Assembly: GCA_037201625.1 (NCBI GenBank) | Contig: JBBCGR010000004.1 | Span: 1,178,001-1,242,000 of the forward strand | From: JAMXLO01 sp037201625 | GTDB lineage: Bacteria > Pseudomonadota > Alphaproteobacteria > Acetobacterales > Acetobacteraceae | Length of the DNA stretch: 64,000 nt | Reading direction: 5' to 3' | In this document: positions 46,678 to 55,632 of the stretch, piece after piece | Layout: every line of letters begins with the position of its first letter | How positions within the stretch are numbered: position 1 is the first letter of the stretch | The notes under the pieces: model-generated | Databases searched by the model: none | The model's input: only the letters and a program-made list of their open reading frames with translations | What the model was told of the DNA's origin: nothing | Program-made: the position numbers and the translations under genes

Positions 46678-47897
46678 ATGCTGAGCAGCGGAAGTGGCGC
46701 GCAACCTAGGGGTGCGGGGGGGCAGGTTCAAGCTGGTTGCGGCCCCACATCCGGCAGCCCTGGCCTGCGCCGCGGCTTTGTGCTCGGCGTTCTCCTGCTG
46801 TCGGGGTGCTCCTCGCTGCCCTCCTCGGTCAATCCGGTGAGCTGGTGGCACGACCTGCAGGGCGGCAAGATCGCCGAAGAACGGCCGCCGCCGCCGGGCG
46901 CGGACCAGCCCTATCCGAACCTGGCGAGCGTGCCGCCCAAGCCGACGCCGCCGGACCGTGCGGCGCTCGCCAACATCGCCAACGCGCTGGTCGCCGACCG
47001 GACCAACGCCCAGCGCGTGGCCGCCGCCGCGCCGATCCCCGATCCATCGTCGCCGAGCGCCTCGCCGGGCTTGTTCGGCCGCGGGACGGCGCCGCCGCCT
47101 CCGCCGCCCCCCCCGCCAGGCACGGCCAGCGCCACCATGCCGGCCGCCGATGCGCCGCCGGCCCCGCCCGCTCCGCCGCCCGTGCCGGAGGTGGCTGCGC
47201 CGCCCTCGCGCGCGCCGGTCGCCGCCGTGCAGTCCGCACCACTGGCGCCGCCCGAGCCGGCCCCCGCGCCATCCACTGCCGCGCCGTCTGCCGCCCCGCC
47301 GCCGGTTGCAGCGGAACCGCTGCCCGCCTCGGCCGCCGCAGCCCCGCCGCCGCCTGCCGCATCGCCCGTCGTGAGCCACCGCCGCCGCCGCCGGTCGCGG
47401 CAGCGCCCGCCACCGCGGGTGCGACCCAGGGTTCGGCGCCGCTGGCTCCGCCCGGCACCGCGACGCTGCCGCCCGCCGTCGCCGCCGCCCCGCCGCCGGC
47501 GATGTCCGCCGCGCCGCCGCCGCCGCCCAGCCTGCCGGGCGTGGCACCGGCGCCATCCGCACCGCCCGCCACCGTCGCCATGTCGACGCCCGCCGCGCCG
47601 TCCTCGCCCAACGCCGTCGCGGTCACCTTCGTGGTGGGCTCGGCCGCCCTGACCTCCACCGCCACGGACACGCTGAAGCAGCTTGCCGCGCGGCGCGGGG
47701 CGGGCGTCATCGCCGTCACTGGCTTCGGCGACGCAACATCGAGCGACCCGGACGCCCAGTCGGCGGCCCTCGCGCTCGGGCTGTCGCGCGCCCAGGCGAT
47801 GGCCGGCGCCCTCACCTCGGCCGGCGTGCCGGCCTCCGCCGTGCAGATCGACGCCTCGGCCCTCGGTCGCGGCGGCACCGCCCGTCTGGTACAATAA
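46678..47897 (+). CDS. Proline-rich OmpA-like lipoprotein (apparent frameshift)
   Basis: Secreted lipoprotein whose leader reads LRRGFVLGVLLLSGC, followed by SSLPSSVNPVSWWHDLQGGK, a very long Pro/Ala linker and a C-terminal OmpA-like region (AVTFVVGSAALTSTATDTLK, VTGFGDATSSDPDAQSAALALGLSRAQAM). It probably bridges outer membrane and peptidoglycan. The reading frame breaks at about 47371-47374: upstream is frame 1, downstream frame 3. Adding one G (GTCGTG to GTCGTGG) restores SPVVEPPPPPPVAAA and one continuous protein. The start is uncertain; the only in-frame ATG near the leader is at 46678, which gives an oddly long pre-signal segment. Divergent from phaC. Confidence 0.7.
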
Positions 47898-47923
47898 TCC
47901 TCCAAGAAACCGCGAGACCGTCC

Positions 47924-49151
47924 ATGAGCTCCGATCAGCCCGGTGAGTTCCACCGCATCCGCCGCCTGCCCCCCCTACGTGTTCGCCGAGGTCAACACGG
48001 CGAAGGCGAAGGCCCGCGGCATCGGCGAGGACATCATCGATCTCGGCATGGGCAACCCGGACAGCCCGACGCCGCCGCACATCGTGGCCAAGCTGGTGGA
48101 GGCGGTGCAGGACCCGCGCACCCACCGCTACTCGGTGAGCAAGGGCATCCCGGGCCTGCGCCGCGCGCTCGCCGCCTATTACCAGCGCCGCTTCGACGTC
48201 GGCCTGGACCCTGAGACAGAAGTGATCGCCACCCTCGGCTCGAAGGAGGGGCTGGCCAACCTGGCCGCCGCCATCACCTCGCCGGGCGATACGATCCTGG
48301 TACCCAACCCGTCCTATCCGATCCACCAGTTCGGCTTCATCATCGCCGGCGCGGCGGTGCGCTCGGTGCCGGCCGCGCCGGATGAGGACATGTTGCGCGC
48401 GCTGGACCGCGCGGTGCGGCATTCGGTGCCGAAGCCCACCGCGCTGATCGTCAACTTCCCGTCCAATCCGACGGCGTATCTCGCGGATCTGGATTTCTAC
48501 CGCGAGATCGTGGCCTTTGCGCGGCGGAACGACATCTGGATCCTGTCGGACCTCGCCTATGCCGAGATCTATTTCGGCGACAAGGTGCCGCCGTCGCTGC
48601 TGCAGGTGCCGGGTGCCAAGGACATCGCGGTGGAGTTCACCAGCCTGTCCAAGACCTACTCGATGCCCGGCTGGCGGATGGGCTTCGCCGCCGGCAATCC
48701 ACGGCTGATCAACGCGCTGACACGGATGAAGTCGTATCTGGACTATGGCGCGTTCACGCCGATCCAGGTGGCGGCGACCGCGGCGCTGAACGGCCCGCAG
48801 GACTGCGTGGAGCAGATCCGCGGGCTGTACCGCGAGCGGCGCGACGTGCTGATCCGCGGCCTGGCGCAGGCCGGGTGGGACGTGCCCTCGCCCGACGGAT
48901 CGATGTTCGCCTGGGCGCCGATCCCGCCGCGCTTCGCCGGGCTGGGCAGCGTCGAGTTCTCCAAGCTGCTGCTGGCGCGCGCCAAGGTGGCGGTGGCGCC
49001 TGGCCTCGGTTTCGGCGAGCACGGCGAGGGCTATGTGCGGATCGCGCTGGTGGAGAACACCCACCGGCTGCGCCAGGCCGTGCGCAACATCCGCGGCTTC
49101 CTGCAGGCCGGCACCAACCAGGCGGAGCCGGCCGAAGCCGCGGCCGACTGA
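47924..49151 (+). CDS. AlaC-type class I/II aminotransferase (apparent frameshift near start)
   Basis: PLP-dependent aminotransferase of the AlaC / LL-diaminopimelate aminotransferase-like group, making alanine or related amino acids. Seen: DLGMGNPDSPTPPHIVAKL, NPSYPIHQFGFI, NFPSNPTA, SDLAYAEIYF, the PLP lysine in SLSKTYSMPGWRMGF and the C-terminal arginine in GYVRIAL. The natural N-terminus, MSSDQPGEFHRIRRLPPYVFAEVN, is split: the ATG at 47924 is in a different frame from the rest because the C run at 47969-47975 has seven Cs where six are needed. A GTG at 47943 opens the downstream frame but yields a wrong N-terminus. Directly upstream of hom, a conserved alphaproteobacterial pair. Confidence 0.9.
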
Positions 49152-49323
49152 GGGCGGGCGGGGACCTCCGCCTGCCCGACCACCGCGGACTCTGCCGTCA
49201 GACGATGTCGGACCGGTGCTTGAGCATGCCCGCCCGGTCGCTGCTATGGTCCGCGCGAATCACCCACCCAGCAGAAACACAGGACGCATCCGCCATGCCC
49301 GCACCGCACCCAGGCCTCCGTCC

Positions 49324-50616
49324 ATGACCCATCCGCTCTCCGTCGCCGTCGCCGGCCTGGGCACCGTCGGCGGCGGCGTGCTGAAGCTGCTGCGCGACAA
49401 TGCCGATATCGTCGCCGCGCGCGCCGGCCGGCCGATCGCCGTCACCGCGGTCTCGGCCCGCGACCGCACGCGCGACCGCGGCGTGCCGCTGTCCGGGCTG
49501 CGCTGGTACGACGATCCGGTGGCGCTCGCGGCCGATCCCGGCGTCGACGTGGTGGTGGAACTGATCGGCGGCGCCGATGGTCCGGCGCGCGCGCTGGTGC
49601 AGGCGGCGATCGCCGCGGGCAAGCCGGTGGTCACCGCCAACAAGGCGATGCTCGCGGTGCACGGCGCGTCGCTCGCCGCGGCGGCCGAGGAGCGCGGCGT
49701 GCCGCTGGCGTTCGAGGCCGCGGTGGCCGGCGGCATCCCGGTGATCAAGGCGCTGCGCGAGGGGCTGGCGGCCAACCACATCACCCGCATCGCCGGCATC
49801 CTCAACGGCACCTGCAACTACATCCTGACCCAGATGCGCGAGCGCGGCCGCGAATTCGCCGAGGTGCTCGCCGATGCGCAGAAGCTGGGCTACGCCGAGA
49901 CCGACCCGTCCTTCGACATCGACGGCATCGACGCCGCGCACAAGCTGGCGATCCTGGCGGCGCTGGCATTCGGCCGGCCGGTGGCGTTCGACGCGGTCCA
50001 CGTCGAGGGCATCCGCAGCATCTCGGCGCTCGACATCGCCTTCGCCACCGAGCTTGGCTACCGCATCAAGCTGCTCGGCATCGCGCGCCGGACCGATGGC
50101 GGCATCTCGGCGCGCGTCCACCCCTGCCTGGTGCCGCAATCGGCGCCGATCGCCCGGGTGGACGGCGTGTTCAACGCGGTGGTGGCCGAAGGCGATTTCG
50201 TCGGCCGCGTCATGCTGGAGGGCCGCGGGGCAGGGGCGGGGCCGACCGCCTCGGCCGTGGTCGCCGACCTGATCGACATCGCCCGCAACCGCTATACCCC
50301 CGTCTGGGGCGCTGCCGCGGCCGAGTTGTCGGGCGCGCCGTCGGTGCCCATGAGCGCGCATCTCGGCGCCTATTACCTGCGGCTGATGGTGGTGGACCGG
50401 CCCGGCGTCATCGCCGATGTCACCGCCGTGCTGCGCGACCAGGGCGTGTCGCTGGAATCGATGCTGCAGCGCGGCCGCGCGCCGGGCGAGGCGGTGCCGG
50501 TCGTGCTGGTCACCCACGAGACGCAGGAGAGTGCCATGCGTGAGGCGCTGGCCCGCATCGCCGCCCTGAATGCGGTGCTGGAGGCGCCGGCGATGATCCG
50601 GATCGAGGCGGGATAG
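49324..50616 (+). CDS. hom: Homoserine dehydrogenase
   Basis: Reduces aspartate semialdehyde to homoserine for threonine, methionine and isoleucine synthesis. The 430 residues carry the nucleotide-binding GLGTVGGGVLKLL, TANKAMLAVHG, the catalytic region GILNGTCNYILTQM, DPSFDIDGIDAAHKLAILA and a C-terminal ACT domain (YYLRLMVVDRPGVIADVTAVL) for feedback control. The ATG at 49324 overlaps the stop of a ten-codon upstream frame (49295-49327). Normally glpX follows hom in related bacteria; here glpX is 12.5 kb away. Confidence 0.96.
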   Translation: MTHPLSVAVAGLGTVGGGVLKLLRDNADIVAARAGRPIAVTAVSARDRTRDRGVPLSGLRWYDDPVALAADPGVDVVVELIGGADGPARALVQAAIAAGKPVVTANKAMLAVHGASLAAAAEERGVPLAFEAAVAGGIPVIKALREGLAANHITRIAGILNGTCNYILTQMRERGREFAEVLADAQKLGYAETDPSFDIDGIDAAHKLAILAALAFGRPVAFDAVHVEGIRSISALDIAFATELGYRIKLLGIARRTDGGISARVHPCLVPQSAPIARVDGVFNAVVAEGDFVGRVMLEGRGAGAGPTASAVVADLIDIARNRYTPVWGAAAAELSGAPSVPMSAHLGAYYLRLMVVDRPGVIADVTAVLRDQGVSLESMLQRGRAPGEAVPVVLVTHETQESAMREALARIAALNAVLEAPAMIRIEAG

Positions 50617-50661
50617 CCGCACTGGCGCGATCCGGCTTCCCCTCAGCCTGATGATGGCGGC

Positions 50662-52113
50662 GTGACGGCGGCGACGGGACTGGCCGCGTGGGCCTGGTCG
50701 GGCGTGCGCGACATGGCGGAGACCGCCGCCGGCACGCTCGACGCCACGCTGAACGAGCACCGTATCCGCCTCGCCGTTACCGGGCTCAGCCGCTCCGGCA
50801 AGACCGTCTTCATCACCTCGCTGATCCAGAACCTGCTGGCGCTCGGCCATGGCCGCGACACGCTGCCGCTGGTGTCCGCCCGGCTGGCGCAGGCCGGCCA
50901 CACCCGGCTGCGCTCGGTGCGGCTGGTGCCGACCGGGGTGGAGACGCTGCCGCATTTCGACTTCCGCGGCCATTTCGCCGCACTGGCCGCCCAGCAGCCC
51001 GCCTGGCCGCGGCGGACGCAGAACCTGGCGCAGATCTCGCTGGTGATCGAGGCCGACCACGCCTCGGGACTGCGCCAGCGACTGGGCCGGCGGCGGGTGC
51101 GGCTCGACATCCTGGACTATCCCGGCGAGTGGCTGCTCGACCTGCCGCTGCTGGACCGGTCGTTCGCCGACTGGTCGCGCGAGACCCTCGCCGCCCTGGC
51201 CGTCCCGCCGCGGCAGCGCCACGCCGCGGCCTTCCTCGACTTCCTGCGCGCCATTGCGCCCGGCGATCGGCAGGACGATGGGCTGGCGCGGCGGGGGCAC
51301 GACCTGTACCGGCGGAGCCTGGAGGCATGCCGTGACGAAGCCGGCCTGCACTACCTCCAGCCCGGGCGTTTCCTGTGCCCAGGGCCGCAGGGCGAGGCTC
51401 CATTCCTGTGGTTCTTCCCGCTGCCCGGCGTGCCGGAGACCCCCGCCGCAGGATCGCTCGGCGCCCTGCTGCGCGACCGGTTCGAGACCTACAAGCGCCA
51501 GATCCGGGCCGACTTCTTCGACACCCATTTCCGCGCCTTCGACCGGCAGGTGGTGCTGGTCGACGTCCTGGGCGCCCTGCACGCCGGACAGGCCGCGTTC
51601 GAGGACACCGCGCGGGCGATCCTCGACCTGGCGCAGGCGCTGCGTGACGGCTGGGGTTTCTGGAGCCGGCGGCGCTGGCTCGGACTCGTGCGTCCGATCG
51701 AGCATGTCGCCTTCGTCGCCACCAAGGCGGACCATGTGCCGGCGCTGAACCGCACCAACCTCCGGAACCTGCTGGAGGCGCTGGCGCAGCCGGCCGCGCG
51801 TTCGTGGGAGACCGTGCGGGCGCCAGTGTCGTATCATGCCGCCGCGGCCATCCGCTCGACCGAGGACGGCAGCGCGGTGCTGGGCGGGCGGACGGTGGAG
51901 GTGGTGAAGGGCGTGGTGCTGGGCGAGGACAGGGTGCGGCCGTTCTATGTCGGACAGGTGCCCTCCGCTGTGCCGCCGGCAAGCTTCTGGACCGGCCAGT
52001 ATTTCGCCATGCCGGTGTTCCGCCCGCCGCTCATCGACGCGAGCGGGACGGCCGGCATCCGCCATCTCGGCCTCGATGAGGTGCTGGACGCGGTGATCGG
52101 AGACCTGCTGTGA
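50662..52113 (+). CDS. YcjX family GTP/ATP-binding protein (DUF463)
   Basis: A 483-residue P-loop NTPase of the YcjX/DUF463 family, a dynamin-like stress protein found with YcjF. Walker A is GLSRSGKT; further motifs are LVPTGVETLPHFDFRGH, LDILDYPGEWLLDLPLLDRSF (switch region), FFDTHFRAFDRQVVLVDVLGAL and the base-recognition-like FVATKADHV. GTG start at 50662. Its stop overlaps the start of the DUF697 partner (GTGA). Role in envelope or phage-shock stress is known only by family association. Confidence 0.9.
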   Translation: MTAATGLAAWAWSGVRDMAETAAGTLDATLNEHRIRLAVTGLSRSGKTVFITSLIQNLLALGHGRDTLPLVSARLAQAGHTRLRSVRLVPTGVETLPHFDFRGHFAALAAQQPAWPRRTQNLAQISLVIEADHASGLRQRLGRRRVRLDILDYPGEWLLDLPLLDRSFADWSRETLAALAVPPRQRHAAAFLDFLRAIAPGDRQDDGLARRGHDLYRRSLEACRDEAGLHYLQPGRFLCPGPQGEAPFLWFFPLPGVPETPAAGSLGALLRDRFETYKRQIRADFFDTHFRAFDRQVVLVDVLGALHAGQAAFEDTARAILDLAQALRDGWGFWSRRRWLGLVRPIEHVAFVATKADHVPALNRTNLRNLLEALAQPAARSWETVRAPVSYHAAAAIRSTEDGSAVLGGRTVEVVKGVVLGEDRVRPFYVGQVPSAVPPASFWTGQYFAMPVFRPPLIDASGTAGIRHLGLDEVLDAVIGDLL

Positions 52114-52994
52114 GCGAGGTGGCGAGCGGCCGGCTGCAGCCGCCTTTGCTGCTCCAGGCGGAGCAGGACGGGCCGCAGGCGATCGGCGCCGACTGGAACC
52201 CGCCGGCGCTCGCCGCCCCGCCGTCGCGCTTCGGCTCCGCCGGCTATCTCGGTCTGGGCTTCGGCATCCTCCTGGCAAGCTGGCTGCTGGTGTCGGTGGT
52301 GACGGCGATCGCCGGGGCCTTCGCGATCTCGCCCGGGCTCGGCGCCGGCGCCACGCTGCTGGCAGCGCTCGGCGCCGGGCTGGTGGCGTTCGCCGGGCTG
52401 CGCGAATGGCGGTCGTTGCGGCGTCTGCGCCAGGTGGAGGCGCTGCGGGCCGCCCTGCGCGACGGCGCCGATCCCGAGGCCGCGCGCCGGCTGAGCCTGG
52501 AGTGGCTCGGCGACCTGGGGCGCCACGTGCCGGAGGCCGCCGCTGCCGCCGCGATGCTGGCCGATGCGGCCGACCCGGCCGAGATCAGGGCCCTGCTGCG
52601 CGGCCGCCTGGCGGACCGGCTGCGCGGGGCGACGCGCGCCATCGGCCTGCGGGCGGCCTCGGAGGCCGGCGCGCTGGTGGCGATCTCGCCGCATCCGTCC
52701 TGGGACGGGCTGATCGTCGCGCTGCGCGGCGTGCGGGTGATCCGCCAGGTGGCCGAACTGCACGGGCTGCGGCCCGGGCCGGTGGTGACGATGGCGCTGT
52801 TCGGGCGGGTGGCGCGGTCGGCGGTGGAGACCGCGACGGTGGACCTGATGTCGCAGGCGGCGGCCGACCATGTGCTCAACGGCCTGCCGGTGATCAAGCA
52901 TCTGGGGGCGATCTCGGGCGCCAGCACGGCGGCCTTCCGGCTGTACCGGCTCACCCAGGCGGCCGGCCAGGCCTGCAGCCCGCTCGCCGAGTAG
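52110..52994 (+). CDS. YcjF-like membrane protein (DUF697 / TIGR01620)
   Basis: A 294-residue inner-membrane protein partner of YcjX. Two adjacent transmembrane helices (about 45-100: YLGLGFGILLASWLLVSVV and GAGATLLAALGAGLVAFAG), an Arg-rich cytoplasmic helix pair (LREWRSLRRLRQVEALRAAL) and the C-terminal DUF697 helices (AISPHPSWDGLIVALRGVRV, LYRLTQAAGQACSPL). GTG start overlapping the ycjX-like stop. Ends 10 bases before the convergent LuxR-type gene. Confidence 0.88.
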   Translation: MSEVASGRLQPPLLLQAEQDGPQAIGADWNPPALAAPPSRFGSAGYLGLGFGILLASWLLVSVVTAIAGAFAISPGLGAGATLLAALGAGLVAFAGLREWRSLRRLRQVEALRAALRDGADPEAARRLSLEWLGDLGRHVPEAAAAAAMLADAADPAEIRALLRGRLADRLRGATRAIGLRAASEAGALVAISPHPSWDGLIVALRGVRVIRQVAELHGLRPGPVVTMALFGRVARSAVETATVDLMSQAAADHVLNGLPVIKHLGAISGASTAAFRLYRLTQAAGQACSPLAE

Positions 52995-53004
52995 CGTTCC
53001 CCCC

Positions 53005-53553
53005 TCACAACTCGATCACCCCGCCGCGCAGCCCCTTGGCCACCGCCTCGGCGCGGCTGGTGGCGTCCAGCTTGGCGAACAGCGCCTCCAGGTGGAACTT
53101 GACCGTGTGGATCGAGATCCCCAGCGTCCGCGCCACCGCCTTGTTGCTCATGCCCTGGCCGACCAGCGCCAGGATCTCCGTCTCCCGCGGCGTCAGCAGC
53201 GGCGCGGCCTCATCGCCGGAGGCCGCACGGAAGCCGTCCGCAGCCGGTGTGGCCGCGCTCCGCACCACCAGCCCGGCCGCCACCGCACGCAGCGCCGCGT
53301 CGAGTTGCTCGGCGCTGACACTGCGGGGCAGCATCCCGGCGGGCTGCTCGCCGGGCAGCGCGTGGTCGGTCAGCGCCACCGCCGGCGCCTCCGCCTCGCC
53401 CGGCGGATGGGCCGCCTCGTGCGCCAGATCGCACAGCACCACGTCCGGCGTCTCCTCCACCACCGTGTGGCCCGCCGCCTGCACCATCGCGACCAACCCC
53501 TGCCGGCGGATCGGATCGCCGGTGAGCAGCTTCACGCGCAGGCCGGCGCTCAT
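53005..53553 (-). CDS. LuxR-type response regulator with degenerate receiver domain
   Basis: A 182-residue regulator. The C-terminal 65 residues are a clear LuxR/GerE DNA-binding domain (LTPRETEILALVGQGMSNKA, ISIHTVKFHLEALFAKLDA). The N-terminal 100 residues follow the receiver fold (RVKLLTGDPIRRQGLVAMVQ, PDVVLCDLA with Asp42). The paired acidic residues of strand 1 are reduced to one and the conserved lysine region reads GMLPRSVSAEQL, so phosphorylation is doubtful. Its start overlaps the stop of the pseudo-protease gene (ATGA), making the two a coupled pair. Confidence 0.85.
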   Translation of the reverse strand: MSAGLRVKLLTGDPIRRQGLVAMVQAAGHTVVEETPDVVLCDLAHEAAHPPGEAEAPAVALTDHALPGEQPAGMLPRSVSAEQLDAALRAVAAGLVVRSAATPAADGFRAASGDEAAPLLTPRETEILALVGQGMSNKAVARTLGISIHTVKFHLEALFAKLDATSRAEAVAKGLRGGVIEL

Positions 53554-54440
53554 GCGCGGGCGGGACGCGCGCCGATCGTGACCGTCACCACGTGCACCTC
53601 GCCGGCACGCAGCAGCTTCAGCGTGGCGGGCTGGCCGACCCGTTCCGGCGCCAGCGCCGATGCCAGGCCGCGGGCGCGGCCGGTCTCGCGGCCATCCACC
53701 TCCAGGATGATGTCGCCCGGCAGCACGCCCGCCTGCTCGGCCGGCGCGCCCTGGGCGAGGCCCACCACCATCATCCCGCCGTCACGCCCGGCGGCGTCGC
53801 GGAACCGCTCCGGCACCTGGACATGCTGCAGCCCCACGCCCAGCCAGCCCCGCGCGATCCGCCCCTCGGCCAGCAGCGGGTCCAGCACGCGCTCGATCGT
53901 CGCCGCCGGGATCGCCAGCGCGCGCCGCCGCGGACCCGCCGTCGACATGCCGATCAGCCCGCCGCCCAGGGTCAACACCGGCCCGCCTTCGTCCGCGCCG
54001 AGACGCGCGTCCAGCCGCACCAGCGTGTCGATCCGCCCGCCCGCCTCGCTGTGCCACTCGGGTCCGGTCGCGTGCACCATGCCGAGCCGCCCGGTCGGCG
54101 CCCCACCCCGGTCGGCGCCCACGATCAGCGCCAGCGATCCGGCGCGCGGAGCCGGATCGGCCAGCGGCAGCGCCGCGTCGAGCGGCTGCGCCAGGCGGAG
54201 CACGGCGACGTTGGTGCCGGGATCGCGGCCGGCCAGGCGCGCCGCCACCTCGATGCCGTTGCGGACCACCGAGAACTCGCCGCCCTCCGGCAGCACCTGC
54301 TCCGACGTCACCACCGTGTCGGCCCGCCACAGGATGCCGCTGCGCTCCAGGTGGCCGGCGCGGATCGCGACGACGTAGCCGACCGAGGCGAGGCGCGCGG
54401 CCAGCGCGTCGGAGAACAGGGCGAGGGGGTCAGTCGTCAT
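53550..54440 (-). CDS. HtrA-like pseudo-protease with PDZ domain (catalytic triad lost)
   Basis: A 296-residue protein with the trypsin-fold plus PDZ layout of DegP/HtrA enzymes. All three catalytic positions are changed. The TNAHV histidine motif reads TSEQV (Gln48), the aspartate in TD-x-AVL is Asn77 (GTNVAVLRL), and GNSGGP reads GADEGGP (Glu151, no serine). The PDZ domain is intact (about 200-290: RGWLGVGLQHVQVPERF, GVLPGDIILEVDG). No signal peptide, so it should be cytosolic. Translationally coupled to the LuxR-type regulator downstream and divergent from an intact protease of the same fold at 54691. It is probably a sensor or decoy rather than an enzyme. Confidence 0.85.
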   Translation of the reverse strand: MTTDPLALFSDALAARLASVGYVVAIRAGHLERSGILWRADTVVTSEQVLPEGGEFSVVRNGIEVAARLAGRDPGTNVAVLRLAQPLDAALPLADPAPRAGSLALIVGADRGGAPTGRLGMVHATGPEWHSEAGGRIDTLVRLDARLGADEGGPVLTLGGGLIGMSTAGPRRRALAIPAATIERVLDPLLAEGRIARGWLGVGLQHVQVPERFRDAAGRDGGMMVVGLAQGAPAEQAGVLPGDIILEVDGRETGRARGLASALAPERVGQPATLKLLRAGEVHVVTVTIGARPARA

Positions 54441-54477
54441 CGGTCAACTCCTGTGCGTTCGTCGGGGGCGGCCCAGC

Positions 54478-54561
54478 GGGGCAGCCAGCGGGGCGGCCAA
54501 TGGCGCAGCCCGTGGGGCGGCCAGTGGGGCGGCCAGTGGGGCGGCCGATGGGGCGGCCACT
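54478..54561. repeat. 12-bp tandem repeat (GGGGCGGCCAGT) in divergent promoter region
   Basis: Seven consecutive 12-base units, each a variant of GGGGCGGCCAGT; units 4 and 5 are identical. The array lies between the pseudo-protease and the active protease genes, 38 bases from the start of the former, so copy-number change would alter the shared control region. Confidence 0.85.
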
Positions 54562-54690
54562 GGACGGAGAATGCCCGTTTGCCGCGGCCGCCGGCATCGG
54601 CCGGTTGACCGGCCCCCCGCCCCGGCTGGATGGCCAGGCTGGCAACCCTTCCTTCGTTCCCCATCTGGTGCGACCGAAGGAATCCCTGCC

Positions 54691-55632
54691 ATGCCGCTCG
54701 ATGCCATCCCCACCGAAGAACTCGATCCGTATTCCACCCAGGTCGTGCACGCCTTCGAGCGTGTCGGACCCGCCGTCGTCCATGTCATCGCTTTCGCCGC
54801 CGACGGCAAGCCGCGCGGCCAGGGCTCCGGCGTGGTGTTCACGCCCGACGGCTATGTGCTGACCAACGCCCACGTCGTCGAGGGCGCTGCCCGGCTGCGC
54901 GCCTCTTTCACCGACGGCCAGGCGATGGAGGCGGCCCTGGTCGGCGCCGATGCCGATACCGACACCGCCGTGCTGCGCCTGTCCGGCAGCGGCCTGCCGC
55001 ACGCCGAACTCGGCAGTTCCGCCGGCCTGCGGGTCGGCCAGCTCGTCGTCGCCATCGGCAACCCCCTGGGCTTCCAGTGCACCGTCACCGCCGGCATCGT
55101 CTCGGCGCTCGGCCGCACCCTGCGCACGCCGTCGGGGCGCGTGATCGAGAGCGTGATCCAGACCGACGCGCCGCTGAACCCCGGCAATTCCGGCGGCCCG
55201 CTGGTGAACGGCGCCGGCCGCGTGGTCGGCATCAACACCGCCACGATCCTGCCGGCGCAGGGCATCTGCTTCGCGATCGGCATCGACACCGCGGTGTGGG
55301 TGGCGACGCGGCTGATGCGCGACGGACGGATGCGGCGCTCGCGCCTCGGGCTGTCGGGGCAGACCGTGCCGATCGCGACGCGGGTGCGCCGGTTCCACGG
55401 GCTGGAGCAGGCGGGCGGCATGCTGGTGCTGGACGTGGCCGAGAACGGTCCCGCGTCGGCCTCCGGCGTGCAGCGCGGCGACACGATCGTGGCGTTCGAC
55501 GGCGCGCCGGTGTCCGGCGTGGACGACCTGCACCGGCTGCTGACCGCGGAGCGGGCCGGGCGGGCGTTGCCGCTGCGGCTGCTGCGCCGGGCGGAGATGC
55601 TGGACCTCGAGGTGACGCCGGCCGAGGTGTGA
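54691..55632 (+). CDS. Trypsin-like serine protease with PDZ domain (HtrA/DegP family), no signal peptide
   Basis: A 313-residue S1C protease. Intact triad: His61 in VLTNAHVVEG, Asp91 in DTDTAVLRL, Ser167 in LNPGNSGGP; one C-terminal PDZ domain (about 215-305: ASGVQRGDTIVAFDG). The N-terminus (MPLDAIPTEELDPYSTQVVH) has no signal peptide or membrane helix, which is unusual as most bacterial HtrAs are periplasmic. The start at 54691 is preferred; the upstream frame has no convincing leader. Divergent from a catalytically dead paralogue and its LuxR-type regulator. Confidence 0.92.
   Translation: MPLDAIPTEELDPYSTQVVHAFERVGPAVVHVIAFAADGKPRGQGSGVVFTPDGYVLTNAHVVEGAARLRASFTDGQAMEAALVGADADTDTAVLRLSGSGLPHAELGSSAGLRVGQLVVAIGNPLGFQCTVTAGIVSALGRTLRTPSGRVIESVIQTDAPLNPGNSGGPLVNGAGRVVGINTATILPAQGICFAIGIDTAVWVATRLMRDGRMRRSRLGLSGQTVPIATRVRRFHGLEQAGGMLVLDVAENGPASASGVQRGDTIVAFDGAPVSGVDDLHRLLTAERAGRALPLRLLRRAEMLDLEVTPAEV

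Noticed and set aside
47943..49151. GTG at 47943 as the aminotransferase start
   Set aside because: Gives SSTASAACPPYVFAE, which does not match the family leader; the ATG at 47924 does, one homopolymer base out of frame.
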